From Komarekiella delphini-convector SJRDD-AB1 (GTDB taxonomy: Bacteria; Cyanobacteriota; Cyanobacteriia; Cyanobacteriales; Nostocaceae), in contig NZ_VJXY01000023.1 in assembly GCF_014831675.1 (NCBI RefSeq), positions 60,847 through 124,846 of the forward strand: a stretch of DNA of 64,000 bases, in the 5' to 3' direction. Under the pieces are notes generated by a model. It saw only the letters and a program-made list of their open reading frames with translations. It searched no databases and was not told the origin of the DNA. Shown in pieces: positions 46,400 through 57,542 of this stretch. Every line of letters starts with the position of its first letter. The first letter of the stretch is position 1. Made by a program: the position numbers and the translations under genes.

Positions 46400-46976
46400 C
46401 GGTTTTTATTGTCGCTGCCAAAAATAGATTGATGTATAACATTTCTCTTTTTAGATTATCCAACTAAAGAATTTCGGATTTCGGACATCCAAAATTATGA
46501 CTTTCATTAACTAAGGTATTTTTCTAAAGATCCTACACTTTTTTAGCACTGCTTTGATCTTAATAAAGTTTGTAAAGATCAAATTCTTGAATATAAATTA
46601 AGCAACATTTAAGTTGTAACCTTGAACTATATTTTGCTCCTGACTTGAGGGTGTGTTTACATCATAGTTATCACCAATGGCTCTAAAATAGTAAGCAACT
46701 AACAAACTGAAAATGACTTATCTGCTAATACAGACAGAGCCAATATAAAGTAAAATAAAATACTTTATTGAGCTTCAACACAATTGTAAATGAGTGAGTA
46801 AGCGCCTGTCCTCAGTCATTAGTGATAGTTGCACATAAACATCATGTACCATAAGCTTGAGCAATTTTAGCCCTCAGATTGCTTAAACCAGGTAAATAAA
46901 AAATGTTGTCTGTACCTACTTGTGAATTTGAAGTAATCGTACCTCCTTGTGCCTTAAAAATTTTGCTAATAATCGC
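46400..46976. other. Intergenic, no gene seen
   Basis: These 577 AT-rich bases lie between the kinase gene at 45071 and the PAS-like gene. They carry the kinase promoter on the minus strand. No repeat, RNA or ORF of note was identified. Confidence 0.4.
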
Positions 46977-47633
46977 CTAACTTGTGACAGGGTTTTTCTG
47001 GCGATCGCTAGCTCCCATTGGCAAGAGTAGAACTATCTCCTGGTAACCCTCAGGAGCAATACTTGTATCATTATTGACGGATGATTTTAAGTCTGCTCTA
47101 TTCCTTGTAAGTGTGCTAGGATAACATTCAGTTATGTAACTAGCAACTTTATCAGCCAAAGATACTCTCGTTACATAAGTGACAGTGATATTAGTATTTT
47201 TTGGCTGCACTAAGACAATATCATTCACAGTAAGGCTGTTATCAGTAATATCACAACCTCCAGGGACAAAAAGTATTACTTGCTTACTTTGATTATTGAT
47301 GGATTTAACAGAAGAATTGCTCGTTGCAGCTGTATCAAAATCTCCCAAGGTATTGACTTTGCAACGGATAAATTTCAATACTAGATGGGCGATCGTCCTT
47401 CGTGATTGCGCCTGAGCCTCTCTTAAAATTTTCCACCACCAAGCTTCAGTCAATGAAGAACGAGTCGTCTCACTGCTGCTAAGTCTACTAAATTCTAACG
47501 CCGTTTGATTTACTTCCATTAGGACGCAAGTTAGTTCTATGAGTCCGATGAATCCAGAGCTCTGGTCAAAAATAGCTTGAAAGCATCGCTCACTTCTTCT
47601 TAAAGCAACTTCGACCTGTCCTAACTTATCCAT
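46977..47633 (-). CDS. Degenerate PAS-domain protein
   Basis: The first about 130 of 218 residues follow the PAS pattern: R-C-F-Q-A-I-F-D-Q-S-S-G-F-I-G, V-N-Q-T-A-L-E-F, then W-W-K-I-L-R-E-A and a later I-L-F-V-P-G-G-C-D-I-T-D. They lack the usual catalytic neighbours, since no kinase or GGDEF module follows. Residues about 135-218 show no family. The domain end normally leads into a kinase, so this is probably a sensor remnant or an orphan input protein. It is divergent from the NarL-type regulator at 47953. Confidence 0.55.
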   Translation of the reverse strand: MDKLGQVEVALRRSERCFQAIFDQSSGFIGLIELTCVLMEVNQTALEFSRLSSSETTRSSLTEAWWWKILREAQAQSRRTIAHLVLKFIRCKVNTLGDFDTAATSNSSVKSINNQSKQVILFVPGGCDITDNSLTVNDIVLVQPKNTNITVTYVTRVSLADKVASYITECYPSTLTRNRADLKSSVNNDTSIAPEGYQEIVLLLPMGASDRQKNPVTS

Positions 47634-47952
47634 TGTTGTAAGCCTTTTTCAAAGCTTTGTACAAAATAATAGAAAATAACTAATGAAACATGGCAAATGA
47701 TGGCTAAATTTTGAGTAAGAGATGAAAATTTGGCGTTCGTCTCAATATTTCATAGTTTTTGTGTAAGTATCTATATACCTTCAGCTAGATTTATGCTCTA
47801 TCTAAATATAAAAAAAGCGTATATTTATTATTTCTATCGGTGGATGCAAGCTTGTGAAAATATCATCTATCTTTGGTTTGGGAAAATAAGAAGTAGCGCT
47901 TACAAAAGGTCATACTTTGAAAGATGCAAATAACGAAAGAGTGAGTGTAGCA
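47634..47952. other. Divergent promoter region of the NarL-type regulator
   Basis: A 319-bp AT-rich region lies between the PAS protein and the NarL-type regulator. A 67-codon plus-strand frame here has no convincing features. Both promoters should lie in it; no known operator was recognised. Confidence 0.4.
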
Positions 47953-48675
47953 ATGAGTGAGATTAGCATTCTTTTGATTGAAGATCATGACTTAACAAGA
48001 ATGGGACTACGAGCTGCATTACAGTCTCACAGTGGATTGAAGGTGATTGGTGAAGCAGCAAATGCCACTCAAGGACTAAAACTTTTAGAAACGGCTAAGC
48101 CAGACGTAGCGGTTGTAGATATCGGCTTGCCTGACATGGATGGCATTGAACTCACCAGGAAATTTAAGCGCTACCAAGCTGAAAATGGGCAATCAACAAC
48201 AAAGATTCTCATTCTCACAATGGATCATACAGAAGATGCGGTACTTGCTGCTTTCGCAGCAGGAGCCGATTCGTATTACATGAAAGAGACAAGTATCAGT
48301 AAATTAACAGAAGCAATACAAGCAACTCACGGCGGTAACTCCTGGATTGATCCCGCAATTGCTAACGTGGTGTTGCAGAAAATGCGGCAAGGTTTTCCAG
48401 GAGAAAGCCAATCAACTGATAAGCCTAAGACTGTCAAAATTGAAGCACTAGCGACCGAATACGAACAAGTTTTGGAAACTTACCCTCTGACTCAACGAGA
48501 ACTGGAAATTCTTGAGTTGATTGTGGCTGGATGTAGCAATGGGCAAATTGCTGAGAAACTCTACATTACAGTTGGTACAGTCAAGACCCATGTTCGCAAT
48601 ATTCTAAATAAGCTATGTGCTGATGACCGTACCCAAGCTGCTGTTCGCGCTCTGCGTTCTGGATTAGTGGCGTAA
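47953..48675 (+). CDS. NarL/FixJ-type response regulator
   Basis: This 240-residue regulator starts at ATG 47953 (M-S-E-I-S-I-L-L-I-E-D-H-D). A TTG 36 bp earlier could extend it but is less likely. The receiver has E10-D11 and D56 in V-A-V-V-D-I-G-L-P. A linker of about 45 residues leads to the LuxR-type HTH (T-Q-R-E-L-E-I-L-E-L-I-V-A-G-C-S-N and the recognition helix T-V-G-T-V-K-T-H-V). It probably controls genes under one of the nearby kinases, but target genes are not evident. Confidence 0.9.
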   Translation: MSEISILLIEDHDLTRMGLRAALQSHSGLKVIGEAANATQGLKLLETAKPDVAVVDIGLPDMDGIELTRKFKRYQAENGQSTTKILILTMDHTEDAVLAAFAAGADSYYMKETSISKLTEAIQATHGGNSWIDPAIANVVLQKMRQGFPGESQSTDKPKTVKIEALATEYEQVLETYPLTQRELEILELIVAGCSNGQIAEKLYITVGTVKTHVRNILNKLCADDRTQAAVRALRSGLVA

Positions 48676-48822
48676 AATGACACGAGTTTAGCTTGTATTG
48701 GTTGCCAATAGAGGAGTCAAGAGACAAAAGTTACAGAATTGGGTATAGGAAAGAATATTATGCTGGTGTTGGTGTTGGCGACACAAAGTTAAATTTAACG
48801 TACTCTGAATGGGGGATTAAGC

Positions 48823-50187
48823 TTAACCCAGTAGCTCCTGTAAACAATTAGCAATACGTTGTGCTGCTCCCGGCTTTCCCATGCGTTGAATGCCATTTTC
48901 AGCGATAGTTTGCAAGATGTCGGGATCTTTAAACAACGAATGTACCGCCTTGGCAACTTTTTCTGGCTGCTCGACTAAAATCAAAGATGCTCCTAAAAGG
49001 CGGCTTTGAGCTTCAGCAAAGTTAGGGTTGTATTGAGGCCCATCACCGGGAATAGCGATCGCAGGTTTTCCCAAACCAATGAATTGTTCTGTAGCCGTAC
49101 CTGCCATTGCGATCGCCAAATCCCCCAAATGCAAGCAATCGTTATATGCTTTTTGTGTCAGTAACAAATATGCGTTTCTTTGCTTAAATATTAAAGTATT
49201 AGAATCAGGAAGTTGAACGGGTGATTCCAAGTTAGATTGCCAGCCTTGAGATTTAACATTTTGGGCGAGAATGTTGCAGTCTAAACTGGGAGCGATCGCA
49301 CCTAAAAATACCACCGTACCAGAAGCATAAAACGCTGAATCTTTCTCCTGCAAAGTTGCCATTAATGCAGACACCGCAATCATAATTTTCTCCCAGTTAT
49401 TGTATGCTTCTGGTGGGCGGGAACCTGGGAGAAGAGTTACAACAAGCGGTCTAACTTTTTCTTGCTGTTGCGTATCATGACTATAAAATTGTTGGGACGA
49501 AAACGTTGGTTCTAAACCATCCATCATCGGATTACCCAAATTAAAAGCTGGAATTGGCCATTGTTTTAATGTTTCCGTCGTCAGCGCATCTCTGGGAAAC
49601 ACCGCCTTACAACGGCGACGACTCATCAACCAACGTTCCCAAGGATGGTAAACTGAACCGGAAAAATTTTCCCAGCGTGCAGCTTTTGATTTTCGTGATA
49701 ATAATCCAACTTCATCCCTTACGTAATATTCTGATTTCGCTGTACCGACAAAAGCATACTTAGCGCCACTGAAAGTTGCAAATAACAGTGGTACAATATC
49801 CCCCACTGCTAAGATAGCTCTTTTATTACCTAATTTCTTTTGGGAACTCACCCAGCGGCGGATAGCTTTCATCTGGGTAAAAGTCAATTGCAGCAAACCG
49901 CCACGCACATCTCGCATCAGTTGGCGCCCATCCATATAAACAAAGCCACCAGAAGGCATAGTGCGTACTGAACCTATAAGTGGAATATCCAACTGTTGGT
50001 AAGCGTGTCCTTCACCCACTATAGGTAAAGCAAAGATATCTGGTGGGTTTGATTGCCGCAGGAGTTCCTGCAAAATGCGGACTGCAATTATATCTTCCCC
50101 GTGACCATTGCTTAAAACAAGCAAGCGCAGACGAGAACTTGCAGCTTGCGGATGAGAAGCTGAGGACAACTGGGATAAATCACTCAT
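48823..50187 (-). CDS. Lipid-A-disaccharide synthase-related glycosyltransferase
   Basis: This 454-residue protein has an LpxB-like GT-B fold: R-L-L-V-L-S-N-G-H-G-E-D near the N terminus and a nucleotide-sugar site near the C terminus (M-A-G-T-A-T-E-Q-F-I-G-L-G-K-P). Cyanobacteria carry both true LpxB and this related family, whose acceptor is unknown. It lies 395 bp from the Omp85 gene in divergent orientation, consistent with an envelope role. The first about 15 residues are low-complexity, so a start at residue 18 is possible. Confidence 0.8.
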   Translation of the reverse strand: MSDLSQLSSASHPQAASSRLRLLVLSNGHGEDIIAVRILQELLRQSNPPDIFALPIVGEGHAYQQLDIPLIGSVRTMPSGGFVYMDGRQLMRDVRGGLLQLTFTQMKAIRRWVSSQKKLGNKRAILAVGDIVPLLFATFSGAKYAFVGTAKSEYYVRDEVGLLSRKSKAARWENFSGSVYHPWERWLMSRRRCKAVFPRDALTTETLKQWPIPAFNLGNPMMDGLEPTFSSQQFYSHDTQQQEKVRPLVVTLLPGSRPPEAYNNWEKIMIAVSALMATLQEKDSAFYASGTVVFLGAIAPSLDCNILAQNVKSQGWQSNLESPVQLPDSNTLIFKQRNAYLLLTQKAYNDCLHLGDLAIAMAGTATEQFIGLGKPAIAIPGDGPQYNPNFAEAQSRLLGASLILVEQPEKVAKAVHSLFKDPDILQTIAENGIQRMGKPGAAQRIANCLQELLG

Positions 50188-50582
50188 AGAACCTCGCGGT
50201 AAGTATTGTAGTTATCAAAATGATGCTGACCGTAATATTAGATGTGATGTTATAAATAGTCACACAGTCAGGTATTTGCTGACACGAAACAAAAAATCAC
50301 AATTAACTGTCACTTTGGGCAGAGGGATCAATGGAAATACAAATCGGCGAAGCCGTAGGAAGTTGATATTATCAACATTCCTAGCCCTTTCAAGGTGTAC
50401 TATATTTTCTTGGTGTCTTAGTGCCTTGGTGGTTAAAAAATTAACTTTATAACCACTAAGACACTAAGGTAAAAACCCCAAAATTTGAGAAATTTTTTCA
50501 AGATTTTTACCCATCTTGAGAGGGCTAGTCCTCATTCCATAACCTTCTCATCACTAACTCCCAGTTAATTAAGTTAAATATT
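50188..50582. repeat. Intergenic with palindromic repeats upstream of omp85
   Basis: Of the 395 bp, about 50410-50472 form an imperfect inverted repeat (C-T-T-G-G-T-G-T-C-T-T-A-G-T-G against A-C-C-A-C-T-A-A-G-A-C-A-C-T-A-A-G-G). This is a common dispersed repeat in Nostoc-type genomes. The remainder is AT-rich and should hold the divergent promoters. Confidence 0.6.
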
Positions 50583-52655
50583 ATGCGAGTTTCTCCTACT
50601 GCAATTTTTACTTTAGCTACTTTAGCTGCTAGTAATGTTACTCAGCAGGTAATGGCTGCACCTACTAAAGCTGCTACTCAAACTGAAAAATCTGGAAACT
50701 TAGTAGTGCCAATAATTGAAGACACCCCTTTACGAGTAGAGGCGGTTGCTTCCCCAGAAGGTGTAGTTGCACAACAATTTTCCCGAAATACTGTGGTTGT
50801 GCAAAAAAATCCTAGTCAGAATTCCACAGTAGTAACATTAAAAGATAAAGGAATAAAACAACAAAGGAAAGAAAATTCATATCTCACTACTCCTGTTTCC
50901 CCCGCTTCCCCAACTACTAATAATGATTTAGTAGTTACAGCTACAGATGTGCAAGTAATGGGAGCCAGTCAGGAATTGCAGCAGATAATCCGCAAGGTGA
51001 TAAAAACTGAGGCGGGTGGAGAAACTAGTCAAAGCCAGCTACAAAGGGATATAGCGGCTATTTTGAATACAGGTTTATTTACTAATGCCAATGTAAATAG
51101 TCGTAGTACATCTGCTGGGTTGAGTGTAGTCTATCAGGTAGAACCAGTGATCGTGCGATCGCTACAACTTTCTGGTGCTAAGGTACTCACCTACAAAGTA
51201 GTTCAAGAACGTTTGCAGTCTCAAATTGGAACTAGTATCAGTCCAGCGGGACTCCAGCAAGCAGTGACACAAATTAACAAATGGTACGCCGACAATGGTT
51301 ATAACTTGGCACAAGTGTTATCAATTAAACCCAATCGTCAGGGAATTCTTACCTTAAATGTTGCTGAAGGCTTAGTAAGCAATATCAAATTTCGCTTTGT
51401 CAACGATGAAGGGAAAATCGTTGATAGCAAAGGTAATCCAGTGGAGGGACGTACTAAACCAGATTTCTTACAACAGCAACTCCAGCTCAAACCTGGTCAA
51501 ATCTTTCAAGAAAATGTAGTTAAGCAAGACGTCCAGCAACTATATCGCACTGGTTTATTTGAGAGTGTGAATGTTGCCCTCGAAGGTGATGCGACAAAAG
51601 TTGATTTAGTCTACAATCTCAAGGAAACTGGAGCGCGTGGTATTAACTTGGGAGGTAGTTACAACGCTGATTTGGGATTGGTAGGCACATTAAACTATCA
51701 AGATCAAAATATAGGCGGTAATAACGATACTTTGGCTGTGAATCTTGGGGTTAGTAGCCGAGACTTACAGTTTGACACCAAATTTACCAGTCTTTATCGT
51801 TCAACTGACCCCGATCGCTTAGGTTACACTGTGAATGGCTTTCGTAACCGAGAACTTTCCGAAACCTTTGATGATGAAATCAAGCTGGCTAATGGTGATA
51901 AAGTACGCGAAGGTCAAATAGGTGGTGGTATTAGTTTCCAAAGACCGATTGACGATTGGGATACCTCTTTAGGATTTAACTATACCCGTACTAGTATTCG
52001 CGATCGCCAAGGTAATATTACCCCAACTGATGCCAAAGGCAATCCCCTATCTGCAAGTGGAACTGGTGTTGATGACCTGACTACCGTATCTTTTACCGCC
52101 ATTAAAGACCGACGGGATAACCCCATCAATCCAACTCAAGGTTCCATCTTAAGTCTGAGTACAGAACAATCTGTTCCTGTCGGTCAAGGTAATATTTCTC
52201 TGAATCGCCTCAAAGCCAATTACAGCCAATATGTCCCAGTGCAGCTATTTAACAGCAAACAGCCACAAGTATTTGCCTTAAATGTCCAAGCTGGAACTGT
52301 CATAGGCAATCTACCGCCTTATGAAACCTTTAATTTGGGTGGTTCCAACTCAGTACGTGGTTATGAGGCTGGAAATGTAGGTAGTGGCCGCACTTATGTA
52401 TTAGCTTCCGCAGAATACCGCTTCCCCATCTTACCAATAGTGGGAGGTGTGCTGTTTGCCGATTATGCCTCAGACTTAGGCTCTGGTGATACTGTACTAG
52501 GAGATCCAGCAGGTGTACGGGGTAAACCAGGTCATGGTTTTGGTTATGGTGCGGGAGTGCGCTTAAATTCTCCCTTGGGTTTAATCCGTGCTGACTATGG
52601 CATTAATGACCAAGGAGAAAGCCGAGTGCATTTAGGCATAGGTCAGCGGTTTTAA
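50583..52655 (+). CDS. Omp85/BamA-family outer membrane protein
   Basis: This 690-residue protein opens with a signal peptide (hydrophobic at about 7-25, A-A-P cleavage). A low-complexity linker follows, then three POTRA modules at about 110-350 (for example L-Q-L-S-G-A-K-V-L-T-Y and the recurring N-x-G-Y motif). A 16-strand beta-barrel runs to the terminal F of G-Q-R-F, as in outer-membrane proteins. BamA inserts beta-barrels; shorter cyanobacterial relatives are close to Toc75. The role could be outer-membrane assembly or export. It lies 72 bp upstream of the broken YD-repeat gene. Confidence 0.9.
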   Translation: MRVSPTAIFTLATLAASNVTQQVMAAPTKAATQTEKSGNLVVPIIEDTPLRVEAVASPEGVVAQQFSRNTVVVQKNPSQNSTVVTLKDKGIKQQRKENSYLTTPVSPASPTTNNDLVVTATDVQVMGASQELQQIIRKVIKTEAGGETSQSQLQRDIAAILNTGLFTNANVNSRSTSAGLSVVYQVEPVIVRSLQLSGAKVLTYKVVQERLQSQIGTSISPAGLQQAVTQINKWYADNGYNLAQVLSIKPNRQGILTLNVAEGLVSNIKFRFVNDEGKIVDSKGNPVEGRTKPDFLQQQLQLKPGQIFQENVVKQDVQQLYRTGLFESVNVALEGDATKVDLVYNLKETGARGINLGGSYNADLGLVGTLNYQDQNIGGNNDTLAVNLGVSSRDLQFDTKFTSLYRSTDPDRLGYTVNGFRNRELSETFDDEIKLANGDKVREGQIGGGISFQRPIDDWDTSLGFNYTRTSIRDRQGNITPTDAKGNPLSASGTGVDDLTTVSFTAIKDRRDNPINPTQGSILSLSTEQSVPVGQGNISLNRLKANYSQYVPVQLFNSKQPQVFALNVQAGTVIGNLPPYETFNLGGSNSVRGYEAGNVGSGRTYVLASAEYRFPILPIVGGVLFADYASDLGSGDTVLGDPAGVRGKPGHGFGYGAGVRLNSPLGLIRADYGINDQGESRVHLGIGQRF

Positions 52656-52728
52656 CCTTTTTTACATTGATTTAAGTAATATTACATATTTAAAAACTAA
52701 ATACGATTTTAAATGGGGATGAATATAC

Positions 52729-55263
52729 ATGCATACGTATAACACTCCAGATAAAATCATGACATCAATTACTACTTATACTTACGATGTAAATGGCGAT
52801 CGCATCTCCGAGAGCATTGATAGCAATAGCGACGGTATACCCGACTCAATCATTACTTACAGATATAATCTGATATTTGAAAGTTCTGACTCTGATAACA
52901 ACGGTACAGTTGATGCTGTCACTACTTATACTTACGATGGCAAAGGCAATATCATATCCCAAATTTCTGACAACAATAATGACGGTACACCTGATTTTAT
53001 CGGCATTTTTACTTATGACGCCAATGGTAACAAAACATCCGAAAGCTATGACTATCAATCCGAAAGCTATGACAACGGGCCTGACGGCATTCCTGATGAA
53101 ACCTACACTTATACTTACGATGCCAACGGTATACAGATATCTGAGAGCAGTGATAGGAATGGTGACGGCTATGCTGAAGATGGTTTTAGCTATACCTACG
53201 ATGCTAACGGCAGACTAATATCCAAAACCTATTTCAGTCCATCTCGCTACTTCGTTACAGATTATACCTATAATGCTAACGACAACCTGATATCCAAAAT
53301 TTTCACTGAGAAAGTTATTGGTAATAGCTATAGTGAAACCTATACGTACGATGCTAATGGCCACCGAATAACCGAAAGCCATGTAGGTTATCCTGATAAC
53401 TATGTTATTAATTATACTTAAAGTTTAGATAATAATTTAACTTCTAAAACTGTTGAATACGATGGTGACAATATCTCTAGCCAATTCAACGACCTCGCTA
53501 ACGAAGTGACCACTTATACCTACGATATCAACGGCAACAAAACATCCGAAATCTTTGACAAAAATAGCGACGGCATTCCTGATGAAAGCTACACTTATAC
53601 CTACGATACCAACAACAACCAAACATCCGAAAGCCGTGACAGCAATGGCGACGGCATCTTTGAATATGTCTACACTGCTACCTACAATGCCAACGGCAAA
53701 CAGGCATCCTTTAGCTATGACGACAATAACGACAGTATCGTTGACAGAATCTCCATCTACACTTATGACGCTAATGGTCAGGTGACATCCTATAGCGATG
53801 ACAAAAATGGCGATGGCATGGTTGATGAAGTTACCACCTACACTTACAACGCTAATGGTCAGCGGATATCCTAATAGCGAGGACAAAAATGGTGATGGCA
53901 CGACTGACACAATCTTCATCTACACTTACAACGCTAATGGTCAGCTGACATTTTCTAGCTATGATTACAATGGCGACGGCATCCCTGATAGTACCTACAC
54001 TGCTACATACAATGCCAACGGCAATCAGACATCCTATAGCGATGACAAAAATGGCGACGGCATCCCTGATAGTACCTACACTGCTACCTACAATGCCAAC
54101 GGTAAGGTGATATCCGAAAGCCATGACAACAATGGCGATCGCATTGCTGAATGTGTAATAATTTACACCTATGCTCGCACATCTGCAAGCTATGACAATA
54201 ATAACGATGGCGTAACTGATGCGGTTATTATTTACAACTACAATGCCAGTGGCAAACTTATATCTGAGCAGAGTGACAACAATAATGATGGTATCGCTGA
54301 CGCTGTTACCACTTACAGCTATGATGCCAGTGGCAAGCTGACAACCAAGAACTTTGACGTCAGCAACGATGGCATCACTGACGCCGTTACCACTTACAGC
54401 TATGATGCGAGCGGCAAGCTGACATCTGAGCAGATTGATAACAATAATGATGGTGTTACTGATGCCGTTACTACTTGCAGCTATGATGCGAGCGGCAAGC
54501 TGACATCTGAGCAAATTGATAATAATAATGATGGCGTTACTGATGCGCTTGTCAGCTACATTTATAATGACAACGGTCAACTTATATCTAAGACCTTTGA
54601 CGATCAACTAGTACAAGGTTTGATCCTCAAAGGTGGCAGTGGTAACGATGAATTGATTGGTGATGCTGGCAACGACCAAATCTATGGTGGCGACGGTAAC
54701 GATGAACTGTTGGGACTAGCTGGCGATGACTTGATCTACGGTGGTAAAGGTAGTGATGAACTGGTGGGATTTGATGGCAATGATGGACTTTTTGGTGACA
54801 ACGGTAACGACCAACTGTCGGGATTTGACGGCAATGACCAACTCAACGGTGGCAATAGCAATGATACCTCGTCGGCGGTGCTGGTGCTGATATCCTGACT
54901 GGCGGTAATGGTGTTGATATATTTATTTTTGAGTATGTGAGTGATTCTTTGCTACCCAACTTTGATGTGATTAAGGACTTAAAAATTGGTGTAGATAATA
55001 TCAATGCTCAGCGTGCTGTAAATGCCGCTGATGTTGTCCAGCTTGGTAATATTAACGCCCTTGCTGAGTCTCAAATTCAAGGCTTATTAAACATAACTAC
55101 TTTTGTTGCCAACAAGGCAGCAATATTTAGCCTGGGGACAGGTGCTAATCAGCAGACATTCTTAGCTCTTAATGATGCTATAAATGGATTCTCTGCCTCA
55201 AATGACGCCATCATTGAGATTACTGGTTTTAACGGTAACTTAGCCAAGCTGGCGATTGTTTAA
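52729..55263 (+). pseudogene. YD/calcium-loop repeat protein with RTX end, broken by one stop and two frameshifts
   Basis: The gene reads as repeats of the form T-Y-T-Y-D-A-N-G-x-x-x-S-E with interspersed D-x-N-x-D-G-x-x-D, then RTX nonapeptides (G-G-S-G-N-D-E-L) and a C-terminal region resembling a type I secretion end. It is interrupted by an in-frame TAA at 53419-53421, an extra A near 53872, and a one-base loss near 54868. Joined, the frames give about 845 codons. The likely role of the intact protein is surface or secreted. Sequencing error cannot be excluded, but three lesions in one gene make decay more likely. Confidence 0.75.
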
Positions 55264-55855
55264 CCTAAGTTGGATTTTTAGAAATTAGATTTGTCTCTAA
55301 ATTCCACACAGCAAATCTACCCAAGCTTCGGCATCTGGTTCTAGAACACCAATTCACTAATCCTAAAAAACCGAGTTTCTTAACCTCTACTTTGAAACTA
55401 AATCAGTGTTATGGATAGATGTGGCACAGGGTAGAACCGTCGTGGGAATATTCTTCTAATAGCAGGGCTTTAGAGCGATCGCTTGCTCAAAAAAGAAATG
55501 TCAACACTTGACTTTTAAATTCTGTTAACAAGTGGAGTACCTAGCTGTGTTTCCTCTCTGACACTCGCACAAGTAGAATACACAGCCTAGGCTTGTTTCC
55601 CACTTTGGTTTTCGGCACGTCCGCGCTATCCTATGAAAAAGACAAAGCTATTGCCATGATGAGGAAGTTATTCTCATTCAGAGTGATTCAATAACTAAAT
55701 CATCCCATAGCATAGGCAAGCAAGCTTAGTCTGTGGCGGGTGAGGCCCTTGCCCTAGAAAAAATCTGGGAAGACTTTTTTGGTAATCCCTTAAGGTTCAG
55801 GACTCAGTACTTATCTGCTCACTCAGAACTAAGGACTCAGGACTCAAAACTCTCT
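55264..55855. other. Intergenic upstream of the Ser/Thr kinase
   Basis: No gene is seen in this stretch. A GTG at 55733 would extend the kinase by 41 codons, but the extra stretch contains G-G-A-C-T-C-A-like heptamer repeats (about 55799-55850) and no conserved protein pattern. The kinase start was therefore placed at 55856. Confidence 0.5.
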
Positions 55856-57466
55856 ATGTTAGCAGGCACAATTTTACAGGGTGGAAAATATACCCTAATT
55901 CAGGAAATAGGGCGAGGTGGCTTTGGCATTACGTTTAAGGCTACTCATCAATACCTAGGCCATGAGGTGGTAATGAAAACCATCAATGAACGGCTGCGGC
56001 AAAATCCTGATTTTGCCAAGTTTGAGCGTCAATTCCAAGATGAAGCCAGACGATTAGCTACTTGTATCCATCCAAATATTGTCCGAGTCAGCGACTTTTT
56101 TATTGAAGCTGGGCTGCCTTACATGGTGATGGAATACATTCCTGGCGAAACCTTGGGAGATGCATTTGTATTGCCAGGTATACCTTTGCCAGAAGTTAAA
56201 GCAATTCATTACATCCGTCAAATTGGGGCAGCGTTGCAGGTAGTACACAACAATGGTTTGCTGCACCGGGATATCAAACCAGATAATATCATTCTCCGCC
56301 AAGGAACTCAGGAGGTAGTGCTGATTGATTTTGGCATAGCTCGCGAATTTAATGGCGGGGTGAGGCAGACTCACACGGGTTTAGTTACTGAGGGCTATTC
56401 CCCAATTGAGCAGTACCTTTCGCAAGCACCTCGTACACCTGCAACGGATGTTTATGGTTTGGCAGCAACTTTGTATGCACTGTTAACAGCGCAAGTTCCT
56501 ATGTCAGCACTGCTGCGCGATCGCGAAAAAATGCCTTCCCCCCGCGAATTGCAACCCCACTTGAGTGCTGCTGTCAATCAGGCTGTGATGCGTGGTATGG
56601 CTGTTGAGTCTCGCTTTCGTCCAGCAACTATTGCTGAGTGGCTGCAACTGCTACCTGAAATTCGGGGAAATGTGACACCACAAGCCTTACCCACCATCGA
56701 TTTATCTGTTCAGCAGTCAGCGAAGTTGCCTAGAAAAGCTGCCCAAAATCATATTCAGCAAGCATCTGCACAGAAGAGAACTGTACTGACTAAGAAACTG
56801 CGATCGTCTAAAATATTAATTGGTATAAGTGTAGCCTTTGTTGCAGCTACAGCAGGTTTTGGTATCACTAGTATGCTTCCCAAATCTCAGCCGCAGTCTA
56901 GCCCAAAGCCGATTTTTGAGCAGCCACTTCAAGAGTCTGCGACAGAAGTACCCAACATTGATAGTAAATCTTCACCATCAGGTAGAGACACAAATAGCAC
57001 TTCCCAAGCTGAATCCGCACCCGTCTCTACTTCCAAGCGGCGTCAGCGCCGTCGTGTTTCCCAGGAGGAATCTCCCAGTAGTGCTAACAATTCTAAAGAA
57101 GAATCGCAACGCCGCAACCTTAATCAATCGACACCTTCGCCTAGCGTTTCCTCTTCACCTTCGGTAGTGGATAAGCTACGGGCAGAGCGAGCATTGCGAT
57201 CATTGCGATCGTTTCGTAACGCTTCACCCACAGCATCACCACGCAATAACTTACCCTCTTTGAATAAGGATTCTGCCTTGCCCCAACCTGTTAGTCCGTC
57301 AAATCCTGTAATTCTACCAGCAGCGCCACCACCTGAAGAATTAAAACAGTCAGATCCCAATGATGTAATAGTACCAACACTAGAGGAAAAGCAAAACTTG
57401 CCTACTGACACTCAACCCCAGAAGGAAGAGAAGTTTCAGCAAGAGCCACTAGATGACAAAAATTAG
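55856..57466 (+). CDS. Serine/threonine protein kinase, membrane anchored
   Basis: This 536-residue Hanks-type kinase starts at ATG 55856. Catalytic residues are the glycine-rich loop G-R-G-G-F-G, K41, H-R-D139 in the loop H-R-D-I-K-P-D-N, and D158-F-G. The kinase domain ends near residue 285. It is followed by a membrane helix at about 322-344 and then a long Ser/Pro/Gln-rich tail with no recognised domain, predicted to lie outside. The layout matches cyanobacterial PknB/SpkB-type kinases with an extracytoplasmic tail. Confidence 0.92.
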   Translation: MLAGTILQGGKYTLIQEIGRGGFGITFKATHQYLGHEVVMKTINERLRQNPDFAKFERQFQDEARRLATCIHPNIVRVSDFFIEAGLPYMVMEYIPGETLGDAFVLPGIPLPEVKAIHYIRQIGAALQVVHNNGLLHRDIKPDNIILRQGTQEVVLIDFGIAREFNGGVRQTHTGLVTEGYSPIEQYLSQAPRTPATDVYGLAATLYALLTAQVPMSALLRDREKMPSPRELQPHLSAAVNQAVMRGMAVESRFRPATIAEWLQLLPEIRGNVTPQALPTIDLSVQQSAKLPRKAAQNHIQQASAQKRTVLTKKLRSSKILIGISVAFVAATAGFGITSMLPKSQPQSSPKPIFEQPLQESATEVPNIDSKSSPSGRDTNSTSQAESAPVSTSKRRQRRRVSQEESPSSANNSKEESQRRNLNQSTPSPSVSSSPSVVDKLRAERALRSLRSFRNASPTASPRNNLPSLNKDSALPQPVSPSNPVILPAAPPPEELKQSDPNDVIVPTLEEKQNLPTDTQPQKEEKFQQEPLDDKN

Positions 57467-57542
57467 TCGAGTCAATTACCGCTCTTAACTTATGCAAGTA
57501 TCACGACTTTTGCTTTCTTGTTTGATCTTTTAGATGAATTTC

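Noticed and set aside
47730-47933. 67-codon plus-strand frame before the NarL-type regulator
   Set aside because: It overlaps the divergent promoter region and has no features beyond AT-rich codons.
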